A stretch of 64,000 nt of DNA from Monosiga brevicollis MX1 (lineage: Eukaryota; Opisthokonta; Choanoflagellata; Craspedida; Salpingoecidae). Shown here one piece after another: positions 1 to 12,619 of this stretch (position 1 is the stretch's first letter; each line of letters begins with the position of its first letter). The notes under the pieces were generated by a model. That model saw nothing but the letters and a program-made list of their open reading frames with translations. It was not told where the DNA came from and did no database searches. The stretch lies in assembly GCF_000002865.3 (NCBI RefSeq), contig NW_001865079.1, positions 54,294 through 118,293 of the forward strand. The letters are read 5' to 3'. The position numbers and the translations under genes are program-made.

Positions 1-3000
1 CAGATGAACGAGAAGCCATCATCCAATGGCTGAGGTCGCAAGACCGCAGTCCAACCACCGGGCAGGTACGAGCCAATGTGGTTGACACTCGCCGCCACCC
101 TAGATCGACTTTCTTGTCCATCCAAAAGCATCATCGATTCACTCACGTTCACCCGCACCTTGTACCTTGACTCGCACCGCCCGTGTCCAGCAATTGCCAG
201 ACAAGGTGCTTCGCCCCAACCATGCTCTGCGTTCTGAGTTGGCACGCTACCGGGAAGAACATGGGTTTGCCCCACTCCAAGCCCCTGCTGCTCCAGCCCC
301 TCAGTCTGTCGCCCCTGCCAATCCCGAGCAATTTTCTTTGCCCCTCGTACACTCTGCCAATCGCGCTCGCATGGAGCACCTGCGAGAACTGATCAATTCC
401 AATCCAGTCCAGCGATCACATGAACTTCTGCAGACGCTCATGGTCACTCGCGACGCCACCCGGATGCGCGTCGCACGAGAGCTAACAGCGGCAGACGTAT
501 CTCTGCCACCGGAAGCTCCGATCGAGTTGCAAACGTTATTCAACATCCATGCCGCATCCGGTCTGGCACCTGATCAGCCCATTCTGCACTTTCAATTTCC
601 GGGCCAGCCCCACCAACAAGCCGGCCAGTCCATCGCCATGCATTTTGAACGAGACCCTGCCAACCCACATCGACTTGTCCTCAGACCCGCAAACGTGCCC
701 AATCCTATTCGGCCCCCAGCGCAACCTCAAGGGCAGGCCCCAGCACAGGCCCCAGCACAGGCCCCAACACAGGCCCCAACACAGGCCTTAGCACAGGCCC
801 CAGCACAGGCCCCAGCACAGGCCCCAGCACAGGCCCCAACGCAGCATCCAACGCAGCCCTCGACGCAGTCATCGGCAACCCCACGTCAGGTTTCTTCTGT
901 GCGTCGCATTCAGATCAGAGCTACGGCGCCGTCGCAAGCTCAGAACCAAGGTCAAGGCCCCGCGCAAGCCACCGAATCAGGCTCTGCACATCAATCGACA
1001 GCAACGACAGCCACCAGGCCGACATCGAATGTTGCTGAGACTGCCCACACCCCTTCAGGGGCTGCGACTCAGAGCCCACCCGCACGCGCGGCCACGGGTA
1101 ACTCGCCCGAGGCTCGCACGGCCAAAATTGTGCTTGCTTCTGACCAGCAGCGTGAACATCGCCGAAAAAAATGCTTTCAAGACCTTGTAGAGCAAGTTTC
1201 TGCAGGTCGATCATTCACATCCTCGTTCGATCGTGGAACAATCTCGCACGTCTTGCACAGCTTGGGCCCCAACGGCCCTAGCCCCTCTGTTGTCTGGTCC
1301 GCAGGCTACTGGCACAGTCGCACGCCACCTACTTTGCCGCGTGAACAAGAAGAGGGATTTCTAAATGGGCTACGTGCTAACCTTCGTCAGCTCGACTGCC
1401 CGTCGCCTTTTCTTCATGACAGCTACATGCGTGAGCATGTCTTCACCGATCCGTGTCGCCGAGCCTTGCTGGTACGCCTGTCTATCGACACGGTTTTCAG
1501 CGGCTACGGCCACCCGTGGGTCGTTGCTTTTGATTGCTCTCCTCACTGCAGCTGCCCTCTGTCTGTCTGCCCGATTGGGGGCATAATAATGGCTTTGTTT
1601 TTATTGTTTTTGTTTTTGTTTTTCTTTCTTCCCTGCTGCTTGTTTTTCGTTTTCATTGGAGACAACCTTTTGTGGTAACTTCGAGACAATTTCATCATGG
1701 TTGCTGTTGCCCCGCATATTGCCATTGCAGCACCTCCATTCCACGCGCTTGGAGTACACAGCGCTGGACCGTGTTCCCAGCTTGAATTATCTCTTGTGCC
1801 GAACTCCCAAAGCTATCCTTTGGATTGCACGCCAGATCGGGTTTGATGTGGCGACCACCCGCGATGCTCTCTTGAATGAGTATCACCACTTTGTACGTTG
1901 TCTGGACTGCCTTTTTTCAAGAAAGCGGCCGATACTAAAGACCTCACTGCTCTCGTCCGCCTCAACCCGTAGATCGTCACTAGGCTCACCCCCGAGTCAC
2001 TTGTCGCCAACCCCACTGCCGAGCAAATTGGGTTGTCCGGGTGGTTTGAGATAACATTGGAGACCATGCTACGCCGCTTGACCACAACGGTGGATGATAT
2101 TCACGCGTCCGTAATTCTGCTTTCAAGACCTCGCCCGTCTGCTACTTTACTAGACCGCGAGCTTATATCACTGCCTGTTGGCCTTGTGTACATCAGGTTA
2201 CTCCGCCAACTGAATTTGCCCAACTGGGTTTGTGGTGCAATCCAGCTTCGCGCCTACTTCCTTGGCAATGAGGGCGTATGTTCTCTCCTTTTTTTCCCCC
2301 GTGATGTGATGCAATTTTTTTTCTGTTCTTTTTTTTGTTCATCATTGTGTTTGCACCACCTGTGGAAACCAGCTCTACTTTGCACTTCAAGAAAGCGAGC
2401 TTTTGCAGGGCCGCACGCCTCGACCGGATCAGGTTGGGCCAATGGCCCTGATAGAGCACCTCCGCAATCACATGTTTGTGTTTGCCCTCTTTGAGGACTT
2501 GGACATGATGGACAAGTTCAATGACCGCGGTTGCGTTGAGCGCTACCACCGTTGGGGTCTAGATACCATGCTTTCAATTGTGCGTTTGCCCTCTCGGTCC
2601 CGTGCTTTTGCAGTGAGTTTAGCCCCAAGCTTGCAAAACAAATCGCTCATGAGAATTGTCGTGACATGATTGCTCCTCACAGGCAGCGACCAGCAAAAAC
2701 CAAGCCATTCTTGACGCCGTTGAAATCTGTAACGCCCGGAACGGCTTCGGGAACAATTCGTTGACCAAAACTGTAAGCCCTACTTCATACCCCTCTTTTT
2801 CCTTTCCTGGCCAACTCGGACTAAGCTCAACAATTTTGTTTATTTTTGATTCGCTCTCATGCGCTCATCTCCGCATGGGTATCTAGCTTCCTCCTTTGTG
2901 GTACACGGCCATTGCTTCAGACAATTTCGAACTGATCTCTGTCATGCATGGCACGTAAGTTGGCCGTTTGCATATCAAGCAAAACTTTTGTTCGCTTGTT

Positions 3001-3669
3001 TTGTTTTGTTTTGGTTTGGTTTGTCCTCTTTTTCTTCGCCCTGTTCCGAATCGCCTGAATTTGATGAAGGGCTTGACTACACTCACAGAGCCAATCTGCT
3101 TTCGGTAGCACGGTGATTCAGAGTGGCATGCAAGCTGCCACACTTATGATGAAGACCATCTTTCAACCTTTTCAAAACATCCACCCGCTGCTGATTGCCA
3201 TCGCTTACAATGACAAAATGGCCTTGCAATTCTTATTCAACACTTTGAAATTCACTCTGGAAGAGGCTGACCGCCTTTGCCCTGGCGTAGGTTTAAAACG
3301 CTGTGCTCCGCTCCCTAGGTGTGCTGATGTCAACGCTAAAATCCTCGCGCCGTTTCTCAACTTGTGATCCTCCCGTTAGACCTTGGTGCGCGCCGCTCGC
3401 ATGGCGGCCCATCACCCCGAATTGCTACGGTGGCTGATTGAAGCCAAGTTCCTTGCCTTGGATGTACGTGCTTGCGTTTGAGGGTGAGCAAGGCGGGTGG
3501 CACAGCATGTATGGCTCACCATTCTGGGACTTGACGGACAGGACACACTCGCCGCCACATGGGAAGCAGCCATTGATATGAACCAGGTTGGTGTCTCAAG
3601 TTGCGATGATCAGGCGCAAAGCTCGCAGAGACAAAATGGACTCGCGCCTTTCGCTGCCAAGTGCCAGTA

Positions 3670-3713
<44 letters not shown>

Positions 3714-4589
3714 CCCCAATGCACTTTACCTCATTTCTTTTTGTTTGACCTTTATCGCTGAATGTGGGTGTGCTTGATGCTAGCCGGATACAATGGACGT
3801 GCTGATGGAATTTGGTCTAGTGCCTTTGATCCCACGTCGACCATGGCTTCATACTAGCCTCGTTATGATCGTGGTTGATCTTCCGATTGAAGACTCGTGT
3901 CGACTTGTTCAGAAAATGCTTCAAGTAGGCGTGCTGGTTGCTCTCAAGTGTAGTGTGCACAATTTTCTGCCCGCATGTACCACTATTGCTGACTATCTCG
4001 CTGCTTCTTGCTCTCTTCCTCTGTTAGATTTGCCCGAATGAAGATATTGCTTGGGAATTTTTGATGATGGCGGTTGCCACGGTCGACCGGTGGCAGATCG
4101 TCAACCTACTGCGCCGCCACAACGTACCATCCGACGTCTTGACCGACATGGGTTTGCTTTACCGTGCTGCTGAATTTGGCTCGGAGGCTGTCATCCGCGC
4201 CATAGTGGCTTGGCTCAGCTGCCAGTCAGCCTATGAGCTTCTTTTTGACCTCAGTAATTTGCAGGTCCAGGACACTGGTGACTGTCCACTTCATGCTGCC
4301 GCCCGTTTGGGGCACGAGGGCACCATCCGTGCGCTGCTTGAAGCCGGCGCCAGCCCATCGGTACGTCCCAAGCCCGGGCTTGCATGACTTTTTTTTTTGT
4401 CGGATCCCAGTTGACATTGTATCTCTGGTTGTCGATGATCCTTTCGTGTCGAAATAGGTTCACAATCATCAGGGCCAACTTCCCTATCAATGCGTGCCAG
4501 CGGATCATGTGCGACATGGACGGTTGCAGCGCCTATTGCGGAAGAACTCGCCCATGGCACCCAAACCCACTTTTAAATGTGAATTTTGA
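1..4589 (+). CDS. U-box plus ankyrin-like repeat protein, probable E3 ubiquitin ligase (5' partial)
   Basis: Probable ubiquitin ligase. The first visible exon (3-65) reads [20 protein letters not shown] and joins in phase 0 to [13 protein letters not shown] at 191, which together form the second half of a U-box, the E2-binding fold. The U-box start lies left of the window. Exon 2 (191-1471) then holds a Pro-Ala-Gln repeat and a polar linker. Further exons, all phase-consistent, are 1731-1892, 1973-2275, about 2373-2579, 2683-2772, 2887-2954, 3109-3286, 3380-3463, 3542-3586, 3784-3924, 4028-4360 and 4458-4589, giving about 1,028 visible residues. The C-terminal half is helical and ankyrin-like; the clearest repeat is [20 protein letters not shown] near 4280-4350. 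The small exons 2373-3109 are the least certain. Ankyrin repeats would be expected to select substrates. The gene converges with the next one. Confidence 0.72.
733..850 (+). repeat. 12-bp tandem repeat encoding Ala-Pro-Ala/Thr-Gln
   Basis: About nine copies of a 12-bp unit close to CCAGCACAGGCC lie inside exon 2 of the U-box gene and encode repeated APAQ or APTQ. The unit length keeps the frame open. It is a low-complexity, probably disordered linker. Confidence 0.85.
3672..3713 (+). repeat. Intronic poly-T tract (about 42 nt)
   Basis: An uninterrupted T run lies in the intron between exons 3542-3586 and 3784-3924 of the U-box gene. It is T on the coding strand, as are the other long homopolymers in introns of this window. 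Confidence 0.9.
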
Positions 4590-4876
4590 GCCTCGAGGTA
4601 GCAGTGTTTGGCCAAGCGCTTGAGGAATGTGGTTTGGCCTGCCGTAAATGCGCGCTTTTTCCGTGGTCCGGGCCATTATCGAACCGTCACCCGGCAAGGC
4701 AAAGCGAGAAGCGAGACGAGACAATTCATTATCAATTGTCAATGAAACCACATCGACAACTCTTGCCGACGAGCAGGTGATATCATTCACACGGCAAAAT
4801 GACACAAGAGGCTGGCGTTGGGCGCCACCCATTGTCCAGTTGACAAAAACCCTAAACTTAAAACAGCTCGTGTGCC

Positions 4877-6071
4877 TTATTTTGGCCGGCGGTTTAAGAT
4901 TTTGAATCGCCCCTTCATATGTGGGTTGTCGTTCCCTGCCGCTGCCCTCTTGTCCTTTTTGCTTGCGCGCCCCGCCTGAGCGAGCGATGCCGCTTCAGCC
5001 TCCGCAGCAGCTTCGCCCTCGGCCTCCTCGCGCACCGTTAGGTCGGCTAGTCGGTGCGAGCGTGCATGGTGAGGGTAGGCGCCTGATCGAGCCGATGGCG
5101 CGCTGTGGGTACGAAGTGGATGGTGACCATGATGAGGATGGGAACGTGATGACGGCTGGGTGGGAAAGGCGTGTGATCGAGAGTTGCTCGAGCCAGTGTC
5201 CAAATGCAGGCCATCCATGCTGCCCATTGCAGAGCCGGTCCCACCCAATGAAAAATTGACCTACCCATGGCACAAACACACAGCAAACAGTGTGAGACAT
5301 ATGTGCGCTCGTCTGCTCATCTGTGCAAGCAGGGCAGAAAAGCTTGCAACGCAAACTAGAAGTAGAACAAGATCGCACCCGAGGCTTTGGGCCGTGCGGC
5401 TTATCAAAGTGCTCGAGGTTGGAGGTCGAGAAGGACCGGCGCGGGACAGCGCTGTGAGCGTCCAAGCCTTGCATGGATTGGCTGGTCAGCAGAGTGCTAA
5501 GCCCATCTACACTACCATGGCCCGCGGCCAACTGTCGGGCAGAGCCGCGCTTGATTTCACGCGTGACAACCACCGTTTCAAGAGCACCATCCCCCTGGAT
5601 CACTGCCGGGCGCGTCAAGGTGGTGGTCGTCACAATCACGTCATCCTCATCCTCGACGGTGAGATCTGTAGTGCTGCCGTGCTGCGAGCTGGCTGCCGAC
5701 GCACCAACGCCTGGGCTTGCTGCCATTTGAAAGTACGCGGAAGAGAGCAAGTCGTGAACGATCATTTGCATCGCTTGGACAAAGGGGCAATGCTCGAAGC
5801 AAAAACCTTGGCGCAGCGCTCACCTTGGTTCCACTCCACATCACGAACATGCGGCCGTGATGATGGCTGGCGTTGCAGCGTGCGCTGTTGGTGCATACAT
5901 CGAGCCCCCCAGCAAAAGGGTACAAAACTGTGAACATGAATTTTAACCCCCAAAACAAAGCAAAAAGGGAGTCTCCACTGTCTTTTGATACAAATTTGAT
6001 GAACAAACCGTGACGGTGACGGTCGCATCAAATTTGTTCACAGGGAAGGTGGACTCCTTGACAAAGGCCAT
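4877..6071 (-). CDS. Unrecognised Ser/His-rich protein, 300 aa
   Basis: I do not recognise this protein. Four exons close exactly: 6071-6009, 5884-5824, 5773-5379 and 5260-4877. The start MAFVKESTFPVNKFDATVTV is followed by RTLQRQPSSRPHVRDVEWNQ and then AMQMIVHDLLSSAYFQMA, which looks like a small folded N-terminal region. The rest is Ser, Thr and His rich and probably disordered, with an acidic EDEDD patch, a Glu/Ala-rich helix (EEAEGEAAAEAEAA) and a basic end (GRFKILNRRPK). No membrane segment or signal peptide is seen. Its ATG lies 106 bp downstream of the stop of the antiporter on the same strand, so its promoter must be very short or inside that gene's 3' end. The exon 4 donor/acceptor pair is the least certain junction. 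Confidence 0.6.
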
Positions 6072-6176
6072 TGTGTTCAACAAACGGACGCCAGCGCGCG
6101 CTTGGCGCCAGGTCATGTGGTTGCGTGCCTGTGCGGGTTAGGGGTAAGCGAAATACACATGAGTTCATGTGCTCAA

Positions 6177-8484
6177 TCAGGAATGATGGGCGCGCCATGA
6201 AGGTCGCCGCGAGCCAACCAAGTTGGAGTGAATGGCAAAGGGGTCGTAGGCCATAAAGTCTTCATAAGGTTCCCCGTCACCATCATCGTCCTCGTCACTG
6301 TCGTCGTCCGATTCATCCGCCGACCGCTTGAGAGACCGTGTGCGGCGCTTTTCGGCCTCTTTGAAATGCAGTAGCGCCCACTTCAGGGTACGCGGGCCAA
6401 TCACCTGAGCCAAGACTAGCCAGAGCAAGGAAAGCCAAGTGAGGGAGGTGCGCTGCCGATAGAGGAAACAGGCCTGCAAAGGCCGGCTGTTGCCGTCGCC
6501 CATCGCTCGTCACCCGTTTGCCCGTTGAATAGCAGCAAAAATATTGTGGAACATACGAATCATAAACACGGTCATGGTGGCGAAGGATGGACCCCAACCC
6601 TCGGTGTGAAACTCGTCCTCGAGAAAAGTGGCGTACGCCATGCCAGCACCAGCTTGCATGATCATGGCAAGAAAAGCAAATTGGCCGTGGCGAGCCGGCT
6701 CGTTGGCCCACCAGCATCCCACGTAGCCGCCCACAAAGAGGCAGACGATTCGCACAACGAAGAGCAGCACGGCAGCCCCGACGACCTAACAAGGCAAGGC
6801 AAGGCCACCATGGTCAGCAGACAGTGAAGAGCAAAAGCGATGAATCGGCTCGCGACCGTGCTAGTCCAGGCGCAATCGAGTACTCACGTTGCCGAGAAGC
6901 ATGAAATCAAAGGACATGCCGACGTAAGTAAAGAAGGTGGTAAACACATAAGGTGCAATGCTTTGAATCATTTCATGCAGACTCCACATGAGGCGCAGAT
7001 CCTTTTTGTAATTGATGAGGGTGGCCGTCGCTGCGAGAGGTTGGCGGGGGATGCGAGATCAACAAAAAAACGTTGAGAACAAGAAGAAGAAGAAAATGAG
7101 GCGAGGTGCAGGAGCTGTCAAGCGCGACCAAGGAGGGCACTGGTTGGCATGGAAGCACACAACCGTAAACCGTACAAGGCAGCGTACCGGTCATGCAGGC
7201 GAGCGAATACTGAATGTGGATGGATGCGTGATCACGAAGGGCACGTTGAGCTTCGTAGAGGCCGTATGCCGCGGCCAAGAGCAATCCGCCGCGAAAGAGC
7301 TAAGGCCGACCACAGGGTCCACAACAGGGTTGCATGATTGAGCGTGCCAGAAGTTGCTGAGGTGCACCAAAACGGCAGCCTGGCCCCTCGCGGGATCCTA
7401 GCAGACTAAAAGAAACAAGCTCAATCCAGGAGACCAACCTGAAAGTTGCCGGCGAGGAAGCGGTCGTAGAGCAGGGGTTGCGTCCAACCACGAAAGATGC
7501 GCTGGCGGGCAAATTGATCGAGACGGTTGGCATCGAGGCGGGCGAGCGCATATAGAAAAGGCGTCATGGCCAAGCCAATGAGGACGGTGAGAATAAGTTC
7601 ACCGATGACATAAAGGACAATGAGACCATTGTCGGGCCGGCCGTCATCTGTAAACACGCCAAAGGCGACGTGGACCACCACGGCGTAGAGGACGATGACG
7701 ACGGCATCCTTGAGGAGCACGACTCCCAAAGCCATTTGCCCGTAGGGGCCCTTGGCCCGATGCTTGTTGATGATGGCGATTGTAGCCAAAGGAGAGCTTG
7801 CTACGGAGATGACCGCGCCCAGCAGGGCCACCGTTGCCTGAAGCATGACAGCCAGCCAGCGGGCCAAGGGTGGCATGTTCGCGTGAGGCTCATCGATGCT
7901 GTTGCATGCTTCGAATAATATCTCTTGTCGCAAGCATGGCGATACAAACAGTCGGAACGTGTCAAAAGCCAGACAGAAGAGCCCCAACACAGACTGACCT
8001 GTTGGCCCGGGGAGAGGCGATCCATGAAATCGGTCAGGGGGGCGGCAACAAAAGCCACAACGAAAAAGCCGACGAGACCGACAATGGTGGTGGCAGTTAC
8101 AATGCGGAGAAGGCTGGGAAGGAATTGGTAGAGATGGGGAAGATAGAGCTCAGCGCCTGCAGTAAAGGCGATCAGGGCCAATGCGAGGCGATCAATAAAG
8201 CGCAGATCGTCAATCTCCGGTCGCGATAAGATGTGAAGGATGTCTGGACCAGCCAGGATGCCGGTGATGAGGTAGCCGGTGAGAGCCAGCATCTTGAGGT
8301 GCGAAGCCCACTGTCCGATGCGATAGGATGCCATGGAGAGCAGCAAGAAGATGAACAGGTAGCAGGAAGCGCAATCGGCGTGCTCATCGACGTAGGTATG
8401 CATGGTCGCGTTGGGCACAAACGAGGTGCTGCCCAGCTCGCTCGGCCCGACCGTGGTCTCCAGCAAAGCCGTCGTGGTGGCCAT
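6177..8484 (-). CDS. CPA2-family monovalent cation/proton antiporter, about 563 aa
   Basis: Polytopic membrane transporter expected to exchange Na+ or K+ for H+. Exons: 8484-7999, about 7921-7439, 7299-7188, 7030-6888, 6785-6557 and 6415-6177. Family signatures include LTGYLITGILAGPDIL near the N-terminus, the TM5-6 hairpin (VALLGAVISVASSPLATIAI) and a late membrane segment (FAFLAMIMQAGAGMAYATF). About eleven hydrophobic helices can be counted. The tail after TVFMILLAQVIGPRTLKWAL is basic and then strongly acidic (DESDDDSDEDDDGDGE), which suggests a cytosolic regulatory tail. The start at 8484 (MATTTALLETTVGPS) is chosen because the sequence before it has no features of coding sequence; a longer in-frame start exists near 8673. 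The 5' edge of exon 2 is uncertain (7888 or 7921). Substrate ion cannot be told from sequence. Confidence 0.8.
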
Positions 8485-9474
8485 GTCCCTGGTTGAGCGG
8501 GCCAAACACGTTCCTTCAACTCCACAACGAGACCGTGGCTGACAGCGCCAAAAGCGGCCGCGATCCGGGATCCCAAGGCCAGCTGCGAGCCAGCGGGCGC
8601 GCAACTCGACCCCGTCGAGCCGATCCGATACTCGTGGAAGCAGAAAAACTACAACATCTATCATATATGCCACATCTATTACGTCTGTGATGATTATCTA
8701 GTCTGCATTAACTTGGATTTATGCTACATCAAGTTTCAGCATCGGGGCTTTCGAGGATCGTCGTCCTGCCCATAGGTTTGCGATAGTGTGCTCTCTATTA
8801 CACTTTGAATATATGGGATATATTGTCAGACGCTTTATGGCCCTGTTACCAAGTGTTATTAGTTTCCCGACCCATTGTCAGGTTGATGGACAGACTGGAT
8901 AACAGATGGTAGCAACATGTGTATCGATGTCAGATGTTTTGAAGAAAGGTTGCACCAGTGCTGCAAGAGCTTGGATATCTGCTGCATGTTTTATTAAGCT
9001 TTTCCCTATGGATTACCTTAAGCTTTGCAATCCTCTTCATCTTCATCAGTTTTCGCTGCATCTTCCTATTCTTCGTTTTTCGGTTGCCCAATTTCTTCTG
9101 CCGCTACTTCCTCCAAACTCACTGCACAAACTCCATATTACACACCCTTGACATCGTCATCTTCTTAACATTCTGCGTCAAGTTTCTGCTTTAGCCAGGT
9201 CCTTTTGGAGTTCAGTGGCTTTCAAGGGTTTATTTTTCTTCTTTTTGAAGGTGTGCTCACTGGCAAACGGCAGCGCCGCCGCCGCCGCCCGCTGCCTGCC
9301 TCTCCCGGCGCCGCTTCTTCCTTTACTGCCTCTTCCGCCCCCTTGTTCTCATCCGCTCAGTGATTTTTTCAAATGCACGATTAACCGTCCTCACGCGCCT
9401 CTTTGGGTCAACATGTTTGATCTTGGTGATGCTGCAGGTTTTTTTTTTCCTTTTCCCGCCCAGTACCCGTGACC
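8485..9474. promoter_or_regulatory. Divergent intergenic region between antiporter and PLP-enzyme genes
   Basis: About 990 bp with no convincing coding sequence. It separates two genes that start away from each other, so it should hold both promoters. The middle part (8640-9200) is clearly more AT-rich than the flanking genes; a short GCC-repeat stretch lies near 9275. I see no clear TATA box. Confidence 0.45.
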
Positions 9475-11405
<1,931 letters not shown>

Positions 11406-12619
11406 TATAAATTAGCCCCGATACACGTGTGTACGCAACTAGGCGCGCGTCCATTCGTGCCGCCCTCCCTCTCCCAGAGTAACGCACCTTTTCGTGAGGC
11501 GTTCCCAGTGTTGTTCTCTGCCCGACTGGTCTTACGTGCCCCGATCCCTCGTCATCCTTTTGCTTTGTTTTTCCCAATTTTATGTTTGTTTGCTGTTCCA
11601 GTGAGCATGCACTTGGATGCCGCGATGGACGGTCAATTCACCTTTTTTGTCCAATAAGCCCCAAGTTTGAAATGCAGTTTGGCGGATCCTCTCAGCGGGT
11701 GCTCTCGTCACTGCGGTTGTGTCCTTGTACAAACATAAGCTCGATACGACTACCGGTCATGAACAAGCAATGCGATTGACACAAGCTCGATTGTGACTTT
11801 GGGAAGTGCAGAGATCGGTGATGCAATGCTGCGCTTTGTTTTTGATCGCGCGGCTTGTTGCGGATGTTTACATGTGTGGCAGCAGCTCGCGCTTCCGTTT
11901 TGATGCTGCTTGAATATTGACGTGTCTGTTCAGATGTGCCCAGCGCTCGACCATGAGATCCGTGACAATGAGATGTACTTGGGAGGAAGCGATTGCATGA
12001 GATCAGGAGACGCGTGGCTGCATTTTGAAACGCAATCCTGGCATTTTTTTTCTTCTTCTGCTTGCACAGCAGCAATCCTGCGTCTTGTGTCAGTGGCAGT
12101 CTTTTTATGGGGTCAAACCCTTTGACAACCCGTCCACGCGCGCAAGTGGTCATGCAAGTGGTCATGCATGTGTCGCTACTTTTGTGTGCTTACATTTTCG
12201 ACTTGCATTTTCTTCTGCTTGCATCTTTCATCTTCTGCTTGCTTCATCTGCATTTAATTTTTCTTGGTTCGACATCGATCGTGAGATCAGTCAGCGGTGG
12301 CGTTCTCAGTCATTGTGGCATCGCATAAGGGCCCTTGCTTTTGCTTGCTCGTTGGCAATACGGCGATTATCTGGTCAGGCGGATGTCTTGTGGCGACTAC
12401 CACAACGTTTGGTTCAGAGCACCACTGCCACTGGTGTAAGCGCCACTGATCTCACAGCGTGCGCTGGGCAAAAACCAAGAACGCGTCACTCTGCAATTGT
12501 TAGCCAGAACTGTTGACCAAAGGTGAGTTGGTTGGCGCATCAGGAGGGAATAGCAAGATTCACGGACTCGCTGCCGTTTTGACAAGCAGTCCGACATTGT
12601 GTATTGTCAGGCGATTTAC
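11406..12619. other. Intergenic region, about 1.2 kb
   Basis: This lies between the stop of the PLP enzyme and the start of the ankyrin-kinase-PARP gene. It has no reading frame that looks like a protein. A stretch near 12190-12255 repeats TTCTGCTTGCATC-like units. It should carry the 3' UTR of the first gene and the promoter of the second. Confidence 0.4.

Noticed and set aside
3672-3713. Poly-T tract as the trace of a retroposed poly-A tail
   Set aside because: No target-site duplication or element body lies next to it, and all such tracts share sense-strand orientation, which argues for an intron feature.
5160-5933. 257-codon plus-strand frame
   Set aside because: It is antisense to the Ser-rich gene, has no protein-like composition and conflicts with four phase-consistent minus exons.
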